This document shows, one piece after another, positions 44,429-55,285 of a DNA stretch of 64,000 bases. How positions within the stretch are numbered: the first letter of the stretch is position 1; the number at the start of each line of letters is the position of its first letter. The stretch is taken from positions 194,691,689 to 194,755,688 of the forward strand of contig CM061141.1 in the NCBI GenBank assembly GCA_030789695.1, written 5' to 3'. A model generated the notes under the pieces. That model had not been told where the DNA came from. It saw only the letters and a program-made list of their open reading frames with translations, and ran no database searches. The stretch is from Scilla litardierei. Lineage: Eukaryota; Streptophyta; Magnoliopsida; Asparagales; Asparagaceae. Made by a program: the position numbers and the translations under genes.

Positions 44429-46955
44429 TGTCACGCCCCGCTTCCCGAAATATGGAGGCGAGACGTGAAAAGGTACGCACGAGAGTGGAGCTGTGAAGCC
44501 CCAAACCCGATAAGCGTCAATAAAACATAAGCAGGTCCCTATAACCGCAACGGAACAACAATAATAACACAAGGAGCGACAGAAATAAAATTCTCATATC
44601 TCATAAATTGTCCAACATGAAAATTAAGTTCAACATCCAGAAAAGCCACCAGGCTAAAAGAAAGAGTCTAAAGGCCCAGAACAAGGCCAAACAAAGACAA
44701 ACGTAACAGAGTATAGGTGCTACGCACCGACAACAAAACAACAGTCTAAAACAAAAGAGGAAAGCACAACTGAGACACTAGGACTGGTCCCCAGTGTCCA
44801 CGTACTCCTCGCCGAACACAGGCTCGGGCTCGGCGTCAGCAAACACCTCGTCCTCTACAATGTACTCGGGCTCGGGATCTAACATGTGTCACCCAAAAGA
44901 GTAAAGGGGCACATGTCAGCAAGTCTAAAAGACTTGGGCAAGGAAACTGAAGGTAAGGTAAACTAGCAACCTAGCAGTTATAGTATGATGCATGACATGG
45001 AAAGTATAGTATGGAAGAGACAAGTAAGGGAAGTACAAGTAGCAAGTATGTCACGGACGACAAGTAAAACACGGACAAGTACAAGTCAAGTGGTTCACGT
45101 CAAGTGAACAGTCAAGTAAACAAGTTGTGCACAGAGATTTCGCCTGTCGGCTAGAGTGGCTGATCGGGCCAACTCCTAAGCTCAAGTGACCGTTATCTCT
45201 ACCCCTCCACGTGTAACGAGCCAGGGAAATACCCCGAACACGGAATGCTCGCTTCTGGAACACGAGCCAGGAAGTGTGTTTAACATGTATGGCGTAGGGT
45301 TATGCCCACGTATAGTGGGTGCCTATCCGGAACTAGTAGGTCGGGCATTGGCTATCAACCAACACATGGCCCGCTTCTGGAACACGAGCCAGGAAACACA
45401 AGTATTGTAGCGTGTGCTACAAATGCGACATACAACATGGATAGCATGGATGACAATTTATTCGCGTACCGTTAAACACAATTAAACATGACATGGTAGT
45501 TATGCAACATGGTAACGACTGTCCTAGCTTCGTTGTCAAGCTAGTTCCGGAATTTGCGCCTAGGCGAGTATCATTTCGTCGCCTAGTCTCTTTTACGCCT
45601 ACAACAAGCAAATGGCCTAAAACATGGCCTAAACCCTAAGTGGCAAGTTTCACTTGCCTAGCACCGAGGATGACGATCCACGGGGGTTCGTCCCACGGAC
45701 GCTAATCTATGGGGAAGTCGCTGTCATGGGGAGACAAACATCAAAACAACCTTCATTTCATTAGGGTTTCACAAAACACAACGGGTTATGAGAACATTAA
45801 GAGATCGATCATTACCGTATCGGAAACGGAAGAATGATGCCGAGCAACCACGGCGACGAAAGAAATGCTCCGAGGAACCTAGGGTTCAGATCTGGAAATG
45901 GATGGAGAAGTTTGGAGAAATAGGGTTTTGGGGATTTGATGGAGATTTGAGGAAGATGAGAGGTAGAATGTGTTTAGGGAGGGTTTGGATGATGGATTTA
46001 GGGGTTGGGATGAAGGAATAAGGGTTTGAGGAAGTAGGGGGCTCAATGGGGGAGAAATTAGGGTTTTAGGTCGTGAGGAAGAAGAAGAAAACGTTTGGAG
46101 GGGTATTTATAGAGATTGGTGGCGGCTAGGGCAAAACTAGGGTTTCCTGCACTGCTTAGTCGGTCAAAGAACAACTGCTGACCGACTAGTTTGAGAACTA
46201 GTCGGTCGGTTGAACAACGCAGACCGACTAAGTGTAAACAGTAGCTCCAGTCGAAAACCTGAACTAAGAGTTAGTCGGTCATAGAACAACTACTGACCGA
46301 CTAGTTTGACATCTAGTCGGTCGATGAACGTTCTTAGACCGACTAAGAGTAAACAGTAACTCGACTGTACAGAAGAACTACAAATTAGTCGGTCTGAGTA
46401 CAAAACTTAACCGACTAGTTTAACAACTAGTCGGTCGAAAGATGAACTTAGACCGACTAAGAATGAACAGTACTGATACCAAAAATTAGTAATTGAGTTA
46501 GTCGGTTAAAGAAGCATTGCTGACCGACTAGTTTGCAACCTAGTCGGTCAACCAATGTTCTTAGACCGACTAACGACAAACAGTAACTCCTGAATAACTT
46601 TTCAAGCCCGCTAGTCGGTTCAAGAAGGTTTGCCGACCTACTAAATCGTCATCTAGTCGGTCGGTTACCCTTCTTACACCGGCTAACGTGCACCAAAAGT
46701 TCCGAAGTGGAGCGCGAAGCTCCGGGATCGATTCCTAAGACTCCTAGGCTTGATCTAACAATAAGATATGACCGATATGAAGCCCGTCACGAATGACTTA
46801 CTCCGAAATCGACGATCCTAAGGAAGAAACGAGAAAACACGACGAAACGATTGAAAATGAAAGTTACGGAGACGATAACCACATATAAGGAGAAAATCCA
46901 TCAAAACATATAATATAATATAATAAATCCAGATACATGAAAACCGGTCGTTACA
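44429..46955 (-). repeat. N3 3' LTR (2527 bp)
   Basis: On the minus strand it starts TGTAACGACCGGTTTTCATG and ends GGGAAGCGGGGCGTGACA, both close to the termini of LTR-A/B/C. ACCGACTAG array at 46157-46685; TATAAATA (minus) at 46111-46104. Confidence 0.9.
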
Positions 46956-46968
46956 TCCTCCCCAACTT
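46956..46968 (-). promoter_or_regulatory. N3 polypurine tract
   Basis: AAGTTGGGGAGGA on the minus strand directly precedes the 3' LTR. The equivalent tract of the LTR array is AAGGTGGGTAGRA. Confidence 0.75.
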
Positions 46969-47001
46969 AAGAAAAATTCCGTTCTCGGAATTTCCCAACA
47001 C

Positions 47002-48688
47002 TCACGTGTCCGGGAACAAAAGTGGGAAACGCTCTCGCATCTCATCCTCATTCTCCCAAGTAGACTCTCCGGGCGAGCCGTGTCGCCACATCACCCTTAC
47101 AAGATTGACAACCTTGTTCCGAAGTGACTTCTGACGCCTGTCCAGATCTGCACTGGATGCTGGTCATACGTCATGTCGGGGCGAACGGTAATCTCCGAAA
47201 AATCCACAGCATGAGATGGATCGCTAATGTATCGACGAAGCTGCGACACATGGAAAACATTGTGAACTCCCTCCAAAGATGGCAGCAAGGCTAAGCGATA
47301 AGCTACCTCGCCAACTCTCTCCAGAATGTCAAACGGTCCAATGTATCGCGGGCTCAACTTCCCTCGCTTCCCAAAACGAATCACGCCACGATTCGGGGAA
47401 ATCTTCAGAAACACATGATCTCCAGGCTGAAACTCCAAAGGACGACGTTTAGTATTCGCCCAATGCTTAAAACGGTCCTGAGCAATCCTCAACCTCTCCC
47501 GAATGTTCCTGACAACATCCACGGCCTCCACGATCATCTCAGGTCCCAACAACTCCCGATCGCCAACGTCATCCCAACTTAATGGCGATCGACATTTCCT
47601 CCCATAAAGAGCGGCGAAAGGCGCCACGCCAATAGACGCCTGGAAGCTGTTGTTGTAAGAAAACTCTACCAGATGTAGATGGTCCTCCCACGAACCCTTG
47701 AAATCCAACATGCACGCCCTCAGCATGTCCTCCAAAATCTGAATCGTCCTCTCGGACTGGCTATCCGTCTGCGGATGATACGCCATGCTGAAACTCAGAC
47801 GCGTACCCAAACTCTTCTGCAAGCTCTGCCAGAACTGAGATGTGAACATCGTGTCTCTGTTCGACACGATACTCATGGGGACTCTGTGAAGACGCACAAC
47901 CTCCTGCACGATTCACGTTACATCACTATCCAAACTAGGAAAAGGAAATAAAAACGGAGGGTAAAAGAATTTACCTCCATATATCTCCTCGCTAGCGCCT
48001 CAGTGGACTATCCCACTCGGAATGGAATAAAGTGCGCGGATTTGGTCAATCGATCTACGATCACCCAAATCGCGTCATTCTGCTTCGGACTCCGAGGTAG
48101 TCCAGTCACGAAATCTATAGTGATGTGCTGCCATTTCCACTCCGGAATCGGAAGCGGTTGTAGCAACCCGGCCGCACGCTGATGCTCCGCCTTCACTTGC
48201 TGGCAAACCAAGCACTTGGCTACACACCGAGCCACACTCCTCTTCATGCCATGCCACCAATAGTTCAGATGAAGATCCTGGTACATCTTGGTGCCACCAG
48301 GATGCACAGAATACGGCGAACTGTGTGCCTCCACCATCAACTCCTCGCTAATATCTCCAGCTAGCACACACAACCTGGCTCCAAACCTCAGCAAGCCATC
48401 CTCATGAATCAAAAAGTCAGTCCGCAGACTGGCTTCAACATGCTCCCGAATCCTCACCAGGTTCGGATCTCCGGCCTGACCAGCCTTAATCCGATCCACG
48501 ATCGTTGACTGCACCTGCATGTACATCAACGAAGAAACCTCCCCAGGAAGAACAATCTCAACACCAGACTCGCAAAAATCCTGCTGCAATCTCCACTGCG
48601 AAATCAAAATCATCACCGCTGGAAGCCTACTCAGCGCATCAGGAACCACATTCACCTTGCCAGGGGTGAAACTGCAAATCAATCTCAT
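47002..48688 (-). pseudogene. N3 integrase and chromodomain-like tail, with an intron-like gap
   Basis: Integrase inserts element cDNA into host DNA. The zinc finger is AHSSPYSVHPGG...CVAKCLVC (HHCC). The catalytic core starts IDFVTGLP (first Asp). After a TAG at the FRVG end, a 71-bp GT-AG interval (47974-47904) splits the block between ARRYME and EVVRLH. The second catalytic block reads SNRDTMF where SDRDPRF is usual, so the second Asp is Asn. The Glu is present in SERTIQ. GPFDILERVGEVAYRLALP-like sequence and FHVSQLRRY follow. A one-base shift near 47140 separates a tail with MWRHGSPGESTWENEDEMRE, chromodomain-like, ending at TGA 47004-47002. Not functional as it stands. Confidence 0.85.
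47904..47974 (-). other. candidate 71-bp spliceosomal intron in N3 integrase
   Basis: Minus strand: GAG then GTAAATTC at 47974, a T-rich interior, and CGTGCAG then GAG at 47903. The flanking codons ME and EVV abut in phase 0, exactly as in the conserved YIEEIV block of related integrases, whereas the interval itself contains stops and breaks the frame. Confidence 0.6.
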
Positions 48689-49796
48689 AATCCGCCATGA
48701 GCTCCAACCATCGACGTTGTCGCATGTTGAGCTCCTTCTGAGTAAAAATATACTTCAAGCTTTGTGATCGTGAAGATCTTCACTTTCTCACTCAGCAGGA
48801 AGTGCCTCCAAATCTTGAGCGCAAACACAACAGCAGCCAATTCCAAATCATGTGTCGGGTAATTCTTCTCATGAACCTTAAGCTGACGAGACGCATAAGC
48901 CACAACATGCCCGTGCTGATGCAACACACAACTGAGACCCTTGCCAGAAGCATCGCAAAAGATCTCAAATCCACCGCTGCGATCCGGCACAACAAGAATA
49001 GGGGCAGTCGTCAACCTCTCCCTCAGAGCACCAAAAGCATTCTCATAATCACCCGACCAAACAAAAGGAACATCCTTCCGCGTCAACCTGGTCATCGGCT
49101 CAGCAATACGAGAAAAGTCCTTAATGAAACGCCGATAATAGCCGGCAAGTCCAAGGAAACTCCGGATCTCAAACGCAGACGACGGAACAGGCCACTCTCT
49201 GATGGCCCTAATCTTCTCGGGATCCACTGAAATACCATCTCCAATCACCACATGCCCGAGAAAAGCAACTCTGTCCAGCCAAAACTCGCACTTTGAAAAC
49301 TTAGCATACAACCGATGCTTCCTCAGAATCTCCAACACAGTCCTTAAGTGCGAGGCATGCTCTTCCTCCGACTTCGAATAGATCAGAATGTCGTCAATAA
49401 AGATAACGACAAACTTATCCAAAAAGTCGTAGAAAATCAGGTTCATCAATTCATGAAAACTGCGGGTGCGTTAGTTACGCCGAAAGGCATAACCACAAAC
49501 TCATAGTGTCCATACTTCGTCCTGAACGCTGTCTTCGGAACATCATCTTTCTTCACCTTCAACTGATGGTAACCACTCCTCAAATCCAATTTAGAAAACA
49601 CACTCGAACCTCTAAGCTGATCAAAAATATCATCGATGCGAGGCAACTGGTATTTATTCTTAATGGTCACCGCATTCAACTCCCGATAGTCCACGCACAT
49701 GCGACGCGAACCATCCTTCTTCTTCACCAACAACACCGGTGCTCCCCACGGAGACAGACACACTAGGGTTGATGTAACCCTTCTACAAAAGCTCAT
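48685..49796 (-). pseudogene. N3 reverse transcriptase and RNase H
   Basis: RT copies element RNA into DNA. Blocks in order: [42 protein letters not shown], then the catalytic FIDDILIYS (DD of YVDD/FIDD), LGHVV, and the RNase H region with [12 protein letters not shown] and YASRQLK. Frame breaks: a TAG and a 4-bp GTCT duplication just before WGAP (about 49760-49785), a one-base loss at 49446-49449 after VFMN, and one or more losses near 48755-48775 that scramble the end of RNase H. Active-site residues visible in RT are intact. Confidence 0.85.
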
Positions 49797-50393
49797 CCAG
49801 CTGCTTCCTCAATTCCTCCAAATCAGCGGGTGCCATACGATAAGGCGCCTTCGAAATGGGCTGCGCACCCGAAACAAGATCAATAGAAAATTCTAGAGCT
49901 CGATCAGGTGGCAAACCAGACATCTCCTCGGGGAAGACGTCATCAAAATCACGCACCACAGCTGGCCTCTCCAGCTCCATCTGCATAGCCACAATCTCCA
50001 CCGGTCTGGCCCGAAACCTGACAGGACCAAGCGAGCTGCTACCACGGCTGAACTCAAATACTGGATGTCCAGAAATCTCGAACACCACCTTCTTCCTCCT
50101 ACAGTCAATCGCATAGAAGCTCGCAAGCCAATCCATCCCAAGAACTGCATCATAGTTGATGATGTCGTGGACAATGAAATCAGCGCAAAGCTCACGTCCA
50201 CAAACCACCAACGAGCAAGAATTGCAACCAAGATGCACCGAGACCACACCGTTCCCTGTAACGATATTCCAACTCTTGGGAAGAGGGGACATCGACAAGG
50301 AATGCTTCTCCACGAAGCTCCGAGAAATAATGCACATCGACGCACCTGAGTTAAAGAGGACTCGTGCAGGAAACGTGCACACCAAAACCACAC
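49783..50393 (-). pseudogene. N3 protease region
   Basis: Retropepsin-like. The active-site block reads LFNSGASMCIIS, where relatives have FDSGA; the catalytic Asp is replaced by Asn, so cleavage activity should be lost. VVSVHLGCNSC, NYDAVLGMDWLASF and ARPVEIVAMQ follow, then the linker to RT ending QLDELL and a TAG. The upstream exon boundary is the 3' end of the intron-like interval 50506-50394. Confidence 0.8.
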
Positions 50394-50506
50394 CTAACAA
50401 GCAATTAACAATCAAACCCTAGTCTAGCAAACAATCATGTTCAAGCAAACAACACAATCTAGCAATCAAAACCAGCTAGGAAAGTAACAACTAGATTGAG
50501 GATTAC
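50394..50506 (-). other. candidate 113-bp spliceosomal intron before N3 protease
   Basis: Minus strand: ATCGCAG then GTAATCC at 50506, T-rich sequence with many stops, and CTTGTTAG then GTGTGG at 50394. Its length is not a multiple of three. The flanks join in phase within a G codon, placing EVIAG next to VVLVC, the normal start of the Tekay-type protease strand. Confidence 0.55.
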
Positions 50507-50915
50507 CTGCGATAACCTCATCCACAGCCTCGCTCTACACAGCGGTCATCAGAAAAGCCTGCCTCCTCGGCGGAATAGCCTACTGAAAAGCCTGCCTCTG
50601 TTGAACAAGAGCTGCTCCACGTCCAGTAGGAACAGACGCTCGCTGCTGCAATGGCTGTGCTGCAACAGGTGCCATCCAAGGCTGCTTCGACCTCGGACAA
50701 TCCTTCATGGCATGAGTAGGATCCCCACAGACGACACACTGGCCCAGGAACCTTCTACACTGATCCTTGACGTGACCGGGCTTGCCGCAGAAATGGCAAG
50801 TCTTCTGAATAGGCCCTCCTGGCCTCTTGAACTGAGCTGGCTGATTAGGCTTTGAAACCAGGCCTAACCACCACCCTGGCCTGCTACATAGGCCTCTTCC
50901 CAGCACCAGAAACAT
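50507..50915 (-). pseudogene. N3 Gag C-terminal part with zinc knuckle
   Basis: CHFCGKPGHVKDQC is a CX2CX4HX4C knuckle, and CVVCGDPTHAMKDC a second, slightly atypical one: a two-knuckle nucleocapsid region. Two TAG codons follow in the same frame (after RQAFQ and MTAV), each where CAG would read through. A one-base frame change near 50850 separates this from the main Gag frame. Confidence 0.8.
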
Positions 50916-51639
50916 GTCCTCTCCTCTGACTCAGGTTCAGCTCCTGCCTCCTTGCAGCGACCAGAACCTTCTGATAAGAGTCCAGATCAGAGGAAGACAC
51001 AAAACTCTGGAGCTCCAAAGCAAGTCCCTGCAGAAACCTCTGAGCCCTCTCATCAGCATCCTGCACCATCTTTGGTGCGAACCGACTCAGCCTAGTGAAC
51101 TCTTGGTGGTACTGATCCACCGTCAAGCTCCCCTGCTTCAGATCAATGAAACGCTGCAGCATCTCCTTCTTAGCAGCCTTCGGAAAGAACTCCTCATCAA
51201 ACCTGGGCTTAAAGGTAGCCCAAGCTATCGGCTCCACCAGCATCTTTTCTTCAGCATCCCACCAGTTTCGAGCATTATCCTTAAGTTGCCTCTTCACCAA
51301 ATCAACCCATCCAGCCGGGGTGATCTTGGCCATCTTCAAGTTATCCTCAATGTTCCGAATCCACTCATCGGTAGCCAGAGGACCCTCGGACCCATCAAAA
51401 TATACGGGACCCAGCTCCCGAAATTGCTTCGCTCCCGGCTCGGAGCGAGGGGCCTCCGGAGTCACCCGAGGAGCTCGACCAGCCGGAGCATTCTGGACTT
51501 GCAGGAGCACGCCTTGCTGCACCTGCATTATCTGAAGCATCATCCTCATCATCTCCCCATTGGTGGGTTCCCGCTCTGGCTCCTCATCATGAGGGGGCGC
51601 ACCACTACCTCCACCACGAGTGATCCACCTTCCTGCCAT
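50884..51639 (-). pseudogene. N3 Gag capsid part
   Basis: Starts MAGRWITRGGG at 51639. The retrotransposon gag domain (about residues 85-215) has YFDGSEGPLATDEWIRNIED, LKDNARNWWDAEE, FDEEFFPKAAKKEMLQRF and YHQEFTRLSRFAP. It ends at TAG 50884-50886, followed by Gln codons in the same frame, so CAG to TAG is likely. As a truncated protein it could still be made. Confidence 0.85.
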
Positions 51640-51756
51640 CTAGTGACACGGAAAACGAAACAATTAGACTCATAGCTTATGACTCGGGCGCCGAACTTAG
51701 TTTATTGGACATTCTAATATTATTATCGTTATTCCGACAATTCGCAGGTACAGAGG

Positions 51757-51782
51757 GACCTGCATGGGCCACCAACAAAACC
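51757..51782 (-). promoter_or_regulatory. N3 post-LTR block, candidate primer-binding site
   Basis: Minus strand reads GGTTTTGTTGGTGGCCCATG directly after the 5' LTR. The same block follows LTR-B (55286) and, mutated, LTR-A (39020). It does not match tRNA-iMet (TGGTATCAGAGC); I cannot name the primer tRNA. Confidence 0.5.
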
Positions 51783-54310
51783 TGTCACGCCCCGCTTCCC
51801 GAAATATGGAGGCGAGACGTGAAAAGGTTCGCACGAGAGTGGAGCTGTGAAGCCCCAAACCCGATAAGCGTCAATAAAACATAAGCAGGTCCCTGTAACC
51901 GCAACGGAACAACAATAATAACACAAGGAGCGACAGAAATAAAATTCTCATATCTCATAAATTGTCCAACATGAAAATTAAGTTCAACATCCAGAAAAGC
52001 CACCAGGCTAAAAGAAAGAGTCTAAAGGCCCAGAACAAGGCCAAACAAAGACAAACGTAACAGAGTATAGGTGCTACGCACTGACAACAAAACAACAGTC
52101 TAAAACAAAAGAGGAAAGCACAACTGAGACACTAGGACTGGTCCCCAGTGTCCACGTACTCCTCGCCGAACACAGGCTTAGGCTCGGCGTCAGCAAACAT
52201 CTCGTGCTCTACAATGTACTCGGGCTCGGGATCTAACATGTGTCACCCAAAAGAGTAAAGGGGCACATGTCAGCAAGTCTAAAAGACTTGGGCAAGGAAA
52301 CTGAAGGTAAGGTAAACTAGCAACCTAGCAGTTATAGTATGATGCATGACATGGCAAGTATAGTATGGAAGAGACAAGTAAGGGAAGTACAAGTAGCAAG
52401 TATGTCACGGACGATAAGTAAAACACGGACAAGTACAAGTCAAGTGGTTCACGTCAAGTGAACAGTCAAGTAAACAAGTTGTGCACAGAGATTCCGCCTG
52501 TTGGCTAGAGTGGCTGATCGGGCCAACTCCTAAGCTCAAGTGACTGTTTATCTCTACCCCTCCACGTGTATCGAGCCAGGGAATTACCCCGAACACGGAA
52601 TGCTCTCTTCTGGAACACGAGCCAGGAAGTGTGTTTAACATGTATGGCGTAGGGTTATGCCCACGTATAGTGGGTGCCTATCCGGAACTAGTAGGTCGGG
52701 CATTGGCTATCAACCAACACATGGCCCGCTTCTGGAACACGAGCCAGGAAACACAAGTATTGTAGCGTGTGCTACAAATGCGACATACAACATGGATAGC
52801 ATGGATGACAATTTATTCGTGTACAGTTAAACACAATTAAACATGACATGGTAGTTATGCAACATGGTAACGACTGTCCTAGCTTCGTTGTCAAGCTAGT
52901 TCCGGAATTTGCGCCTAGGCGAGTATCATTTCGTCGCCTAGTCTCTTTTACGCCTACAACAAGCAAATGGCCTAAAACATGGCCTAAACCCTAAGTGGCA
53001 AGTTTCACTTGCCTAGCACCGAGGATGACGATCCACGGGGGTTCGTCCCACGGACGCTAATCTACGGGGAAGTCGCTGTCATGGGGAGACAAACATCAAA
53101 ACAACCTTCATTTCATTAGGGTTTCACAAAACACAACGGGTTATGAGAACATTAAGAGATCGATCATTACCGTATCGGAAACGGAAGAATGATGCCGAGC
53201 AACCACGACGACGAAAGAAATGCTCCGAGGAACCTAGGGTTCAGATCTAGAAATGGATGGAGAAGTTTGGAGAAATAGGGTTTTGGGGATTTGATGGAGA
53301 TTTGAGGAAGATGAGAGGTAGAATGTGTTTAGGGAGGGTTTGGATGATGGATTTAGGGCTTGGGATGAAGGAATAAGGGTTTGAGGAAGTAGGGGGCTCA
53401 ATGGGGGAGAAATTAGGGTTTTAGGTCGTGAGGAAGAAGAAGAAAACGTTTGGAGGGGTATTTATAGAGATTGGTGGCGGCTAGGGCAAAACTAGGGTTT
53501 CCTGCACTGCTTAGTCGGTCAAAGAACAACTGCTGACCGACTAGTTTGAGAACTAGTCGGTCGGTTGAACAACGCAGACCGACTAAGTGTAAACAGTAGC
53601 TCCAGTCGAAAACCTGAACTAAGAGTTAGTCGGTCATAGAACAACTACTGACCGACTAGTTTGACATCTAGTCGGTCGATGAACGTTCTTAGACCGACTA
53701 AGAGTAAACAGTAACTCGACTGTACAGAAGAACTACAAATTAGTCGGTCTGAGTACAAAACTTAACCGACTAGTTTAACAACTAGTCGGTCGAAAGATGA
53801 ACTTAGACCGACTAAGAATGAACAGTACTGATACCAAAAATTAGTAATTGAGTTAGTCGGTTAAAGAAGCATTGCTGACCGACTAGTTTGCAACCTAGTC
53901 GGTCAACCAACGTTCTTAGACCGACTAACAACAAACAGTAACTCCTGAATAACTTTTCAAGCCCGCTAGTCGGTTCAAGAAGGTTTGCCGACCGACTAAA
54001 TCGTCATCTAGTCGGTCGGTTCCCCTTCTTACACCGGCTAACGTGCACCAAAAGTTCCGAAGTGGAGCGCGAAGCTCCGGGATCGATTCCTAAGACTCCT
54101 AGGCTTGATCTAACAATAAGATATGACCGATATGAAGCCCGTCACGAATGACTTACTCCGAAATCGACGATCCTAAGGAAGAAACGAGAAAACACGACGA
54201 AACGATCGAAAATGAAAGTTACGGAGACGATAACCACATATAAGGAGAAAATCCATCAAAACATATAATATAATATAATAAATTCAGATACATGAAAACC
54301 AGTCATTACA
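51783..54310 (-). repeat. N3 5' LTR (2528 bp)
   Basis: Partner of 44429-46955. ACCGACTAG array at 53509-54040, then (minus strand) TATAAATA at 53466-53459. About 29 substitutions and one indel separate the copies by eye. Short Cys-rich frames (for example at 51729-51926) are present in both LTRs but have no support as genes. Confidence 0.9.
53509..54040 (-). promoter_or_regulatory. N3 U3 array of ACCGACTAG / CTAGTCGGT motifs
   Basis: Five units of about 114 bp, with some twenty ACCGAC/GTCGGT cores in about 530 bp. Paired copies such as GACCGACTAG...CTAGTCGGTC form 10-bp stems with loops of about 8 bases. The TATA box follows about 45 bp downstream on the minus strand. Confidence 0.7.
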
Positions 54311-54455
54311 GGTGTAATGCAAGTCACTTCTCCCTCAGACATTGGGCTTGTCACAAGGCACACTTGATTGATTGTCACTCTCTTTTACTCATGTTGTTAC
54401 TAATGAGGATTGAGTACTCTGCTAGTTACCCCAACCTTGTTCGTGTACTAATACC

Positions 54456-54715
54456 ATGCTCATTACTGTACGCACTACACTTTCCATGCTTATTGATGTA
54501 CACACCACACTTGCCACTGCTTTGCACACCACACCTGCCATGATTATAACTGTACACACTACACCTGCCATGCTTATTGTTGTACACACCACACGTGCCA
54601 TGCTTATTACTGTACACATTACACCTTGCTATGTTCGTTACTTTGCGCACTACACTTCGCCTTCTCACTGCTTTGCACACTACACTTGTTATGCCATTGT
54701 TTGCACACAACGCTT
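54456..54715. repeat. minisatellite (~30 bp unit) within LTR-B
   Basis: Counterpart of 38190-38450 with the same unit and similar copy number. Confidence 0.85.
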
Positions 54716-55285
54716 GACGAGCTCATATGTTTCTTACTCTGCCATGCTTTAACTAATATTAATTCTATTTTTGTCACTCATAATGCCATGAAATCGTTTT
54801 GAAAACCTTGCCGAGGGTCAACTTTCTTAACTCTTTAAACTTGCTGAGCGATCCTCGCTAACGTATATTTCCTTGTCTCTTCTTGTGAAATATACGTCAG
54901 GTATTAGACAGGTTTGCAGAGGGGTTTGCTTAGAGACTGAGCAGGTTGATCAGGAGTGCCTTACCGCCGAGTTTCCCCCTTAAGAAGCTTTATACCCTCG
55001 CAGCATCTTTGTACCCATTACTCATTCAAAATTTGTATGGGCGTTAGACCCTCCTCTTTTCAATTCATACATTATTGTAACTATTCTGAGACTTGAGATT
55101 GTAATTAATTAAATTATCTGTGTTGTTTGAGTTGCATGCAAGAACCTGCAAGTATTATCACAGACGCTTATTGTGCTTAAACCAAGGAGGAAGAAAAGAA
55201 AAAAAAATACCTCCTCCTTGTTTTAAGCACATGCGGACCCGCTCGCGTCCTCGCTCCCAAGTATAATGGGAAGCGAGGCGTGACA

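Larger units (their letters stand above)
44429..54310 (-). mobile_element. N3: full-length Tekay-like chromovirus (Ty3/gypsy), minus strand
   Basis: A 9882-bp element with LTRs 51783-54310 (5') and 44429-46955 (3'), about 1.1% different by eye, and exact GGTGT duplications. On the minus strand the order is gag, zinc knuckle, protease, RT, RNase H, integrase, chromodomain-like tail, then the purine tract AAGTTGGGGAGGA (46968-46956). That order and the C-terminal tail place it in the Tekay/Del chromoviruses. Coding regions have TAG stops, small indels and two altered catalytic Asp residues, so it is defective, but it is the only element here with a complete pol. Confidence 0.9.
39449..55285 (+). 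repeat. LTR-B, interrupted by N2 and N3
   Basis: About 4.22 kb after removing N2 (with duplication, 40284-42014) and N3 (44429-54315). Order of blocks is as in LTR-A. It ends GAGGCGTGACA at 55285. Confidence 0.8.

Noticed and set aside
45788..46021. Small frame beginning MRTLRDRSLPYRKRK in the N3 3' LTR
   Set aside because: Lies on the antisense strand of the LTR; the 5' LTR copy has point changes and there is no supporting domain.
51757..51782. tRNA-iMet primer site for N3
   Set aside because: The sequence after the LTR does not match TGGTATCAGAGC; primer left unassigned.
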